Source of the DNA: CAVOHU01 sp963843385 | Lineage (GTDB): Bacteria > Acidobacteriota > Vicinamibacteria > Vicinamibacterales > JAKQTR01 | Direction: 5' to 3' | Assembly: GCA_963843385.1 (NCBI GenBank) | Contig: CAWJJY010000007.1 | Location: 1,364,001-1,428,000, forward strand | DNA: 64,000 nt | Shown: in pieces, positions 50,989 to 57,673 of the stretch | How positions within the stretch are numbered: the stretch's first letter is position 1 | Layout: the number at the start of each line of letters is the position of its first letter | The notes under the pieces: generated by a model | Told to the model about the DNA's origin: nothing | The model's input: the letters and a program-made list of their open reading frames with translations, nothing else | Database searches by the model: none | Program-made: the position numbers and the translations under genes

Positions 50989-53403
50989 TCAGGAGACGAC
51001 CACCGTGATCTCATTGGACGGCGCGCTGGTTCCGCAGGCGTTCCTCGCACGGATTCTCACGAAATAGGTCCCGCGTCCGACGCCATTAGTCGAGAAGGTC
51101 GTGGCCGCACTCATCAAATCCATGACCGACATGTCGCTCAGCCCAGGCGCCGACCCGGCCTCGAGCACGTAGGTCGCAGGTGCTGTCGATGGTCCGCCGG
51201 CTGGCGCCACCCACGAGAGGGACACGGCTCCCCCTGCGTTCAGCGTGACATGGAGGCCGGTCGGGGCGCCCGGCGGTGCCGTGCACCCGACGACGACCTG
51301 CACTTCATTCGACGGTCCGCTCGAGCCTGTCTCGTTTCTGGCCCGGACCCGCACGAAGTAGGTCCCATTGCGCACGCCCGCAATCGAGAATGCCGGGGAC
51401 GGGCTTCCGGTGGGAATGCTCGCGATGTCGGCCATCCCGGGTCCCGATCCGGCCTCGACCAGGTAGGAGGTCGGTGCACCGCCGGTGGCGGGAGGCGTCC
51501 ACGAAAGCGTGACGGTCGTCGCCACGACGCCAGCGGCAAGCCCGGAGGGCGATCCGGGGACGCGCGGCGGAAGCGGACCCACTGGCACCATGACCTCGTT
51601 GGACGGCCCGCTGGTGCCGGCGGAATTGGTCGATCGCACGCGAACGAAATAGGTGCCGATGGCAACCCCGCCGGTCGACAGGCGTGTCGCTGTTCCCTGC
51701 GTCGAGAAGCGCGCGACGTCCGCCAAGCCCGTACCGCTGCCCGCCTCGACGACGTAAGCGGTCGGTGCGCCGCCGGTCCCGGGCGCCGTCCACGACAACA
51801 TGACGATCGACCCAGCTACTGCCGCCGAGAGCCCGCTCGGGCTGCCAGGGAACCCCTGTGGCGCGGCTGCAACCGTCAATGTCGCGGCAGCGCTGGTCGC
51901 CGTCCCGATCGAATTCGTGAACACCACCCTGAACTCGTGGCCGGAATCGGGGGTCGCGGCGGTGAACGAGTAGCTGGTAGACACCGCGCCGACGATGTTG
52001 ACCCACGTGGTTCCGCCGTCGATGCTCTGCTGCCACTGGGCCGTTGGCGCCGGAATGCCGCTGACCGCGGCGCTGAATGACGCCGGTGTGCCCGCGAACA
52101 CGCTCACGCTTGCCGGCGCCATCGTGACTGCAGGAGCGGCAGCATCCGCGCGGCCGAGCTTCAAAATCCGGCCCGCGATGTCGACGAGGTAGAGCTCGCC
52201 CTGATCGTCGACATCGATGGAGACGACACTGCCAATCGCCGCCGACCCGCCGACCTCGGCCGTGTGATCGACGCCGTCAGACACCACCATCCGTCCACCT
52301 GCGGGCGAGAGCCCGAGTGATCCCAGGCGGCGTGACAAGAAATCGGCGAACACGTACCGTCCCAAGAACGGCGTACCCAGTGCACGCCCGCGATAGACCT
52401 GGCCGCCGACCACGGTTCCTCCCACGGTACGGTCGTAGTCGAAGATCGGAAACGTCAGCGGCAGATACGCGGGCGGAGGATCCGGGCCGGCCGCGCCGGG
52501 CAGGTTGCCCTCGAAGTTGCGCCAGCCGTAGTTGAGTCCGCCCACCCCCGGCGGCTGATAGTCGACCTCCTCTCGCGCCGATTGTCCGACATCGCCGATG
52601 AGCAGGGCGCCGTTGCCGCCGAGGTGGGGGTCGTCGAAGCTGAACTTCCACGGGTTTCTCAGCCCGAATGCCCAGATTTCCTCGAGCGCCTGCACGGCCC
52701 CGGCGCCGGCGAACGGATTGTCGGAGGGCACCCGATACCCGCGCGGATCCGCATCCGCGACGCCGACATCGACGCGCAGCATCTTGCCGAGCAGCATCTG
52801 CGGGTTCTGTGCGTTGGCGAACGGATCGTTCCCGCTGCCGCCGTCCCCGAGTCCGATGTACAGGAATCCGTCGGGGCCGAACTTCAGCGTTCCGCCTCGA
52901 TGGTTCGTGAACGGCGTGACGATGAACGGATTCCCGCTCGGCCAGACGAGATCGAATCGCGATGCCGGGTCGGCCAGCAGCGGGTCGCCAAGGCTCCGCT
53001 TGAAGCGGGCAATCACGGTCCGGTCCTGGAGGTTGGTGAAGTGCACGAAGAAGCGCCTCGACGTTGCGTAGTCCGGCGCAAAAGCCAGGCCCAGCAGCCC
53101 GCCTTCCCCGTTGAGCGACACGAGCGCGCTCAGATCCAGGAAGGGCCTCGACACGAGCACGCCATGGTCGAGCGGCAGGATCGTCCCCGTGCGCTGCACG
53201 ACGAACTGAACGCCCGGGGTCGACGGATCCTGGATCACCGCAGCGGGCGCAGAAAGCCCGGACACGACAACCGAGAGTCGAAGCTGCGCGGCAGCCGGCT
53301 GCACGCCGGCGAGCGAGAGCAGCAGGGCCAGCCCTAGCAGCGCCTGAAATCCTGAACGGGTTGTCGCGCTCCGGCCGGCAACGCCCGCAATTCCACTGGA
53401 CAT
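50989..53403 (-). CDS. Secreted PQQ-type glucose/sorbosone dehydrogenase-like propeller with Ig-like and three FN3 domains
   Basis: 804 aa. Signal peptide 1-40 (LLGLALLLSLAGVQPAAAQ). Residues about 43-415 are the six-bladed GSDH propeller: FLDLSALVSLNGEGGLLGLAFAP, NHRGGTLKFGPDGFLYIGLGDGG, NAQNPQMLLGKMLRVDV, WAFGLRNPWKFSFD and DVGQSAREEVDYQP, the contacts that bind PQQ in quinoprotein sugar dehydrogenases. Residues 423-512 form an Ig-like domain. Three FN3 domains follow (about 517-612, 615-706, 710-804), each with the motif GTYFVRVR..N..G.SGPSNEV. Probably oxidises an aldose outside the cell, or uses the fold only for binding. No PQQ-synthesis genes are seen. Confidence 0.85.
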   Translation of the reverse strand: MSSGIAGVAGRSATTRSGFQALLGLALLLSLAGVQPAAAQLRLSVVVSGLSAPAAVIQDPSTPGVQFVVQRTGTILPLDHGVLVSRPFLDLSALVSLNGEGGLLGLAFAPDYATSRRFFVHFTNLQDRTVIARFKRSLGDPLLADPASRFDLVWPSGNPFIVTPFTNHRGGTLKFGPDGFLYIGLGDGGSGNDPFANAQNPQMLLGKMLRVDVGVADADPRGYRVPSDNPFAGAGAVQALEEIWAFGLRNPWKFSFDDPHLGGNGALLIGDVGQSAREEVDYQPPGVGGLNYGWRNFEGNLPGAAGPDPPPAYLPLTFPIFDYDRTVGGTVVGGQVYRGRALGTPFLGRYVFADFLSRRLGSLGLSPAGGRMVVSDGVDHTAEVGGSAAIGSVVSIDVDDQGELYLVDIAGRILKLGRADAAAPAVTMAPASVSVFAGTPASFSAAVSGIPAPTAQWQQSIDGGTTWVNIVGAVSTSYSFTAATPDSGHEFRVVFTNSIGTATSAAATLTVAAAPQGFPGSPSGLSAAVAGSIVMLSWTAPGTGGAPTAYVVEAGSGTGLADVARFSTQGTATRLSTGGVAIGTYFVRVRSTNSAGTSGPSNEVMVPVGPLPPRVPGSPSGLAAGVVATTVTLSWTPPATGGAPTSYLVEAGSGPGMADIASIPTGSPSPAFSIAGVRNGTYFVRVRARNETGSSGPSNEVQVVVGCTAPPGAPTGLHVTLNAGGAVSLSWVAPAGGPSTAPATYVLEAGSAPGLSDMSVMDLMSAATTFSTNGVGRGTYFVRIRARNACGTSAPSNEITVVVS
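50992..51855 (-). repeat. Three tandem FN3-encoding repeats (about 290 bp each)
   Basis: The 3' third of the propeller gene encodes three consecutive fibronectin type III units. They are similar enough to suggest duplication within the gene: each has SPSGL or PTGL at the start, SWTxP, the LVEAGSGxGxAD core and the GTYFVRVR end. The third unit has drifted most (SWVAPAG, LEAGSAPGLSD). They likely extend the enzyme away from the cell surface. Confidence 0.7.
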
Positions 53404-53870
53404 CGGAAGTACCTCGTTCCGGTTGCCGTCGGGCAGGATGGCGTCTCCCGAAGTTGAGTCACATCGCGGTTACGGAGGTTCGCGGGATGAACTCCTAGCA
53501 GAATAGCATGCCTAACGGGCGCGGCCGAGCCTCTCTCGCCGCCGGATCCGTTCGACGATATCGAAGTTTCGAGAAGACGTCCGCTCTCGGAAGTCGAGAT
53601 GACCACTTTGTTCCCCAACCCCGGGGCTCGCATCGCAGAGGGCAGCGAGGCCCTTAGAGAACGGGAGAGCTGCTTGGCAGGATTCTTCGCCAAGTACCAG
53701 CAGGCCATCAGGTAAGAAGGGCTGAACGGCAGACCGGCAACGAAAAGCGGCGCTCCGGAGCGTGACTCGTGGAGACGTTGTGCCCGGCCGGTCCTCGGCG
53801 GGCCGTACACGGCAACGCGGGGTGACCCGGGGCGTGTTGTGCCCCCGGTGTGCCCCCGCGCTGGTCGATC
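53404..53870. other. 467 bp gene-poor stretch beside tRNA-Pro (possible accessory relic)
   Basis: No gene over 60 codons looks real. A 38-codon plus-strand frame at 53599-53715 (starts MTTLFPNPGARIAEGSEALR) has lower third-position GC than its neighbours and extends upstream without a stop to about 53490, as if it were the end of a decayed gene. Next to the tRNA is a tandem pair of GGGGGCACA-like units (complement at about 53850-53870). tRNA 3' ends are common integration sites, but no integrase remains. I see no terminator for the tRNA here. Confidence 0.4.
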
Positions 53871-53947
53871 TGGTCGGGATGGCGAGATTCGAACTCGCGA
53901 CCCCCTGAACCCCATTCAGGTGCGCTACCAAGCTGCGCTACATCCCG
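53871..53947 (-). tRNA. tRNA-Pro (anticodon GGG), CCA encoded
   Basis: 77 nt cloverleaf: acceptor CGGGATG/CATCCCG, D-arm GCGC...GCGC, anticodon stem CCTGA/TCAGG with loop ATGGGGT (anticodon GGG at 53913-53911), T-arm GCGAG-TTCGAAT-CTCGC, discriminator A and encoded CCA. C1 at the 5' end, typical of tRNA-Pro. Its promoter lies 10 bp upstream, right after the MerR stop codon. Confidence 0.96.
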
Positions 53948-53955
53948 TCGGTTAG

Positions 53956-53984
53956 ATTCTATCCCGACTTCCCTCTTTTGTGCA
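53956..53984 (-). promoter_or_regulatory. Promoter of tRNA-Pro
   Basis: TGCACA (53984-53979), 17 bp spacer, TAGAAT (53961-53956). The -10 matches five of six bases, the -35 four of six. The -35 touches the last base of the MerR gene. Transcription would start near 53949, i.e. almost at the mature tRNA 5' end. Confidence 0.5.
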
Positions 53985-54509
53985 TCACCGACTGCGCGAG
54001 CTCGATCGTCTCTTCGCGGACCCTCTGGCGGCCGTCTCGGTTGGCGCCGCCCGCGGCGCGGGCCACGTGCCGGGCACCTCAGGATTCAGCTCCGGCAGGT
54101 CAGGCTGCGAGGCCGGGGCGGCCTTACGCTTCGCTCGCGGCGAATCCGACAGCAGCTCGTGCAGTTCCCGCAGGTCCTTCTTGATTGCAGCAAGGCGCTT
54201 CCGTGTCTCGCCGCTCAGTTGGGCGCCGCCGGAAGGATCGGGAGTCTCCTGTGCGAGCTCCGCGTCGATGCGGCGCCGCGCGCCCGACAGCGTCAGGCCT
54301 TCCGCGAACACCAGCTGCTTGATGCGCAGCGCCAGCTCGACGTCAACCCGCCTGTAAACCCTCGGCGACCCTTGTGCCTTGGTGAGTCCGAGCCGCGGAA
54401 ACTCCTGCTCCCAGGAGCGCAGCACGTATGGCTGGACGCCCACGAGCTCACACACTTCGGACGGTTTGTAGGACTCCCGATCCGGAATTTCGCCGCTCGT
54501 CTCAGCCAC
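53985..54509 (-). CDS. MerR-family transcriptional regulator
   Basis: 174 aa. N-terminal winged helix-turn-helix: YKPSEVCELVGVQPYVLRSWEQEFP, then the wing and second helix PRVYRRVDVELALRIKQLVFAE and LTLSGARRRIDAELAQ. A short coiled region (KRLAAIKKDLRELHELL) is followed by a long disordered Pro/Ala/Arg-rich tail (KRKAAPASQP...). The tail has no Cys ligand or drug pocket, so this is not a metal-sensing MerR; it resembles the small MerR/HU-context regulators of many bacteria. It is on the same strand as der, 72 bp downstream of it. Confidence 0.83.
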   Translation of the reverse strand: MAETSGEIPDRESYKPSEVCELVGVQPYVLRSWEQEFPRLGLTKAQGSPRVYRRVDVELALRIKQLVFAEGLTLSGARRRIDAELAQETPDPSGGAQLSGETRKRLAAIKKDLRELHELLSDSPRAKRKAAPASQPDLPELNPEVPGTWPAPRAAPTETAARGSAKRRSSSRSR

Positions 54510-54581
54510 AGATGTCTCCGGAGTATGACACGAATATCAGCGGCTCGGCCGTCGATGACGGCGAGTGCCGAGGCCACTGTC

Positions 54582-56036
54582 TCACGCGCCGGGCTTGTCC
54601 TTTCGCTTTCGCGTGCGCACCTCGATGCGGATTGGCGATCCGAAGAATCCGAACGCGTCGCGCAGCTGGTTGACGAGAAACCGCTCGTACGAGAAGTGGA
54701 ACGTCGTGGCGAGATTCGTGAAGAACACGAAGGTCGGTGGCGCAACCGCGGTCTGCGTCACGTAGAGGATCCGGATCTCGCGGCGTCCCGGGCTCGGGGG
54801 TGGATGCGCGGTGGTGACCGCCTCGACGAACTTGTTGAGTTCGGCCGTCGGCACGCGCTTCCGGCGCGCGGCCGCGACGCGGTCGACGGTCTCGAGCAGC
54901 TTCGGGAGCCTGTCGCCCGTCTTGGCCGACACGTGAAGCAGCGGCGCGAACTCCAGGAACTTCATCTTGCGGCCGACCTCCTCGTCGAAGGCCCTGGCCC
55001 CATCGGGTCCGCGCTCCTTCATGAGGTCCCACTTGTTGGCCGCCACGATCAGCCCTCGTCCGCCGCGTTCCGCTTCGCCCGCGATGGCGGCGTCCTGGTC
55101 GGTGGCGCCCTCGACCGCGTCGATCACGATCACCACGACGTCGGCGCGCTCGATGGCACGCTTGGCCTGGAGCACGCTGACCGCCTCGACCATGCCGGAG
55201 GTGGCCACTCGCCCGGGACGTCGGATGCCCGCGGTGTCCACGATTCGGAATTGACGCCGATGCCACTGGAGAATGACATCGATGGCATCGCGCGTCGTCC
55301 CCGGAACGTCGCTGACCAGGACCCGTTCCTCGCGCAGGATGCGGTTCACGAGCGACGACTTGCCGACATTTGGACGACCGACAATCGCTATGCGGATTTC
55401 GGCGGACGCCGGCGCAGCCAAGGCCAGACGATCCTGATCGGGTTCGGTCCGTTTGCCTTCGAGTGGCGCGCTGCCGCCAGCCGGCTCCGGTTCGGCGGGA
55501 TGAGCCGCCGCCTTGCCGCGAAGTTTCGGGAACTGCGCGAGCCGCGCTACGACGCCATCCAGCAGGTCTCCCGTCCCGACGCCGTGCTCCGCCGACACTT
55601 CGAAAACGGTTTCGAATCCGAGCCGGTAGAACTCGAGGGCTCCGGCTTTCGACCGGCGGTCGTCGATCTTGTTGATCACGAGAATCGCCGGTTTGCCAGA
55701 CGCCCGCACCGCCGCCGCCACGTCTTCATCCGACGAGACACAGCCTTCCTTCGCGTCGACCAGGAACAGGATGAGGTCCGCAGCGTCGAGCGCCCGGCGT
55801 CCATGCTCGAAGACCAGCGCGTGAAGGGGGTCCTGGCTGGCGCCGAACATGCCCCCGGTGTCGACCAGATCGAATCGCTGGTCCAGCCAGGTGACAGGCT
55901 CCGAGTGGACGTCCCGGGTCGTGCCGGGCCTGGGTCCGACGATCGCCTGCCTCGACCGCGCCATCCGATTGAACAGCGTGGACTTGCCCACATTTGGGCG
56001 TCCGACGAGCACGACGGTGGGATAGCGATGAGGCAC
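54582..56036 (-). CDS. der: GTPase Der (EngA), tandem G domains
   Basis: 484 aa; needed for 50S ribosome assembly. Two G domains: first VVLVGRPNVGKSTLFNRM with DTGGMFG and NKIDD, second IAIVGRPNVGKSSLVNRIL with DTAGIRRPG and NKWDLM. Both switch-region PGTTRD motifs are present (RPGTTRDVHSE, VPGTTRDAIDV). A KH-like C-terminal domain ends the protein (TFVFFTNLATTFHFSYERFLVNQLR). Residues 195-240 form an elongated Ala/Pro/Glu linker between the domains, longer than in E. coli. The GTG start is chosen because it precedes the first conserved strand; longer starts lack homology. Confidence 0.94.
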   Translation of the reverse strand: MPHRYPTVVLVGRPNVGKSTLFNRMARSRQAIVGPRPGTTRDVHSEPVTWLDQRFDLVDTGGMFGASQDPLHALVFEHGRRALDAADLILFLVDAKEGCVSSDEDVAAAVRASGKPAILVINKIDDRRSKAGALEFYRLGFETVFEVSAEHGVGTGDLLDGVVARLAQFPKLRGKAAAHPAEPEPAGGSAPLEGKRTEPDQDRLALAAPASAEIRIAIVGRPNVGKSSLVNRILREERVLVSDVPGTTRDAIDVILQWHRRQFRIVDTAGIRRPGRVATSGMVEAVSVLQAKRAIERADVVVIVIDAVEGATDQDAAIAGEAERGGRGLIVAANKWDLMKERGPDGARAFDEEVGRKMKFLEFAPLLHVSAKTGDRLPKLLETVDRVAAARRKRVPTAELNKFVEAVTTAHPPPSPGRREIRILYVTQTAVAPPTFVFFTNLATTFHFSYERFLVNQLRDAFGFFGSPIRIEVRTRKRKDKPGA

Positions 56037-56144
56037 GCAGTACTCGATTCCGGGTATGAGAGGGCGTAGCTTGGGCTCACATGATACCAAAGGCAGGCCT
56101 GCGGACGTCGGCGCGCGCCGGCACCCGCAAGGATGGCCCGGCAC

Positions 56145-56173
56145 TTGACAGCGTAAGTGCTTATTTCTATAGT
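56145..56173 (+). promoter_or_regulatory. Promoter of the HU/IHF gene
   Basis: TTGACA (56145-56150), exactly 17 bp, TATAGT (56168-56173). The best sigma-70-type promoter in the window. Transcription would start near 56180 and GAGGAG lies at 56189, ahead of the ATG. Confidence 0.75.
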
Positions 56174-56204
56174 GGTTAGCAACTATCAGAGGAGCTCCGT
56201 CGGC

Positions 56205-56474
56205 ATGATCAAAGTCGACATCGTCAACGAGGTCTCCCGCACAGCCGAGATTACCAAGGTCAAGGCCGAGCTAGCGGTGGACGCGGTCTTCGACGCGATG
56301 CGCCTCTCGATGCGGCGAGGGGAACGGATCGAACTGCGCGGCTTCGGGGTCTTCCAGGTGAAGCCCAGGAAGCGGGGCATCGGCCGTAACCCACGGACTG
56401 GCAAGGAGGTTCGCATCCCGCCAGGGCGGACCATCCGGTTCAAGCCGGGCAAGGAACTGCAGAGCATCGGCTGA
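56205..56474 (+). CDS. HU/IHF-family DNA-binding protein
   Basis: 89 aa. Bends DNA as a dimer. MIKVDIVNEVSRTAEITKVK, then a helical dimer interface (AVDAVFDAMRLSMRRGERIE), LRGFGVFQVKPRKRGIGRNP and the DNA-minor-groove arm PRTGKEVRIPPGRTIRFKPGK, whose Pro at the tip matches the intercalating proline. IHF-alpha, IHF-beta and HU cannot be told apart from one sequence; RNPRTGKE fits IHF-like arms. A strong promoter and SD precede it, and the ATG at 56205 is taken because upstream residues are unrelated. Stand-alone. Confidence 0.9.
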   Translation: MIKVDIVNEVSRTAEITKVKAELAVDAVFDAMRLSMRRGERIELRGFGVFQVKPRKRGIGRNPRTGKEVRIPPGRTIRFKPGKELQSIG

Positions 56475-56551
56475 ATCCTGTCTCGCGCCGGACGCGGCGA
56501 CCTGGTTCGAACGCGGACCCGCCGGCGTCGGGATTCGGAGTTGAACCTCAC

Positions 56552-57592
56552 GTGTCAGACGAGCGTTTCGACAATCCCCCTCCACATCCGGATCCCATCC
56601 CTCGAGCGCCTGGGGTTCCACAGAACCTGTACGACGTGCGCGGCGGACTGAGCACGCCGGATCCGCTTGAGCCGATTGTCATTACGAGATTGACTCCGGC
56701 GCCAGCCAGCAAGACCTGGAAGCATGTGGCCCTGCTGGTCGCGACGATCGTCACCACGACGTGGGTGGGCGCCGAGAACTGGCTGTCGTTCCAGTCCAGG
56801 TTCGGTGCCGTCGCGCCTCGAGTCGAGTGGCCCAGTGTGCTGCTCAGCGGCCTGTGGTACTCGCTGACGCTGCTGGCCATCCTCGGCGCGCACGAGGCCG
56901 GCCACTATCTGGCCTGCCGGTACTACCGGATCAGCGTGTCACTGCCCTATTTCCTGCCGGCGCCGCCGCCATTCATCGCCGGGACCTTTGGCGCGTTCAT
57001 CCGGATCCGAGAGCCGATTCGTACCAAGCCCATGCTGTTCGACATGGGCGCAGCCGGACCGTTCGCCGGTTTCCTGGTCGCGGTACCGGCGCTGGCGATT
57101 GGGTGTTCGTTGTCGAATATCGCACGGCTCCCGCCGAACTTCATCGGATATGAACTGGGCGAGCCGTTGCTGTTCCGCGCGATCTCGTGGCTGGTCTGGG
57201 GAACCGTGCCGGACGGCTACTCGATCAACCTGCACCCGATGGCATTCGCGGCGTGGTTCGGCTTGCTGGTCACGGCATTGAACCTGATCCCGATCGGGCA
57301 GTTCGATGGCGGCCACATTTCCTACGCCGCGTTCGGACGCCGATCCATCTGGGTCACGCGCGCCGCGGTCGGCGTGGCCGTCGCGCTCTGCTTCCACTCT
57401 CTGAGCTGGGTAATGTGGACGGCGCTGGCCGTTGCGCTGCTGGTGGCGTTCGGGTGGCGGCACCCGCCAACCTTCGACGAAGACGCTCCGCTCGATCCGG
57501 CGCGCCAGTGGCTCGCAGCCGCGGCGCTCCTGATCCTCATTCTCTGTTTCACGCCCTCGCCGATTGAGCCGCTTCAGCTGATCGGGAAGTAG
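56552..57592 (+). CDS. Site-2 protease (M50-type) membrane metallopeptidase
   Basis: 346 aa. N-terminal 50 residues are Pro-rich and soluble, then five or six hydrophobic helices. Zinc site: ILGAHEAGHYLACRYY (HExxH at about residue 115), with the third ligand in LNLIPIGQFDGGHISYAAFG. FIAGTFGAFIRIREP and LFDMGAAGPFAGFLVAVPAL lie between them. Intramembrane proteases of this kind cut anti-sigma or regulatory membrane proteins; the substrate is unknown. GTG start; the nearest alternative would cut into the N-terminal tail. It converges on priA. Confidence 0.87.
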   Translation: MSDERFDNPPPHPDPIPRAPGVPQNLYDVRGGLSTPDPLEPIVITRLTPAPASKTWKHVALLVATIVTTTWVGAENWLSFQSRFGAVAPRVEWPSVLLSGLWYSLTLLAILGAHEAGHYLACRYYRISVSLPYFLPAPPPFIAGTFGAFIRIREPIRTKPMLFDMGAAGPFAGFLVAVPALAIGCSLSNIARLPPNFIGYELGEPLLFRAISWLVWGTVPDGYSINLHPMAFAAWFGLLVTALNLIPIGQFDGGHISYAAFGRRSIWVTRAAVGVAVALCFHSLSWVMWTALAVALLVAFGWRHPPTFDEDAPLDPARQWLAAAALLILILCFTPSPIEPLQLIGK

Positions 57593-57673
57593 CGCGCCCG
57601 CGCGAATGGCGCCGAGAACCGCCTGCAGGCGGGCGTTCCCGAGCGTGGCTCCTCCCGGCCGTCCTGCCAACTG

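Noticed and set aside
53840..53870. Possible CRISPR or phage att repeat (GGGGGCACA pair)
   Set aside because: Only two units, 9-11 bp, no spacer pattern and no cas genes; too short for a CRISPR array.
57619..57632. Palindrome CCGCCTGCAGGCGG between the convergent M50 and priA genes
   Set aside because: A perfect 14-base palindrome but with no loop; it could not form a proper terminator hairpin.
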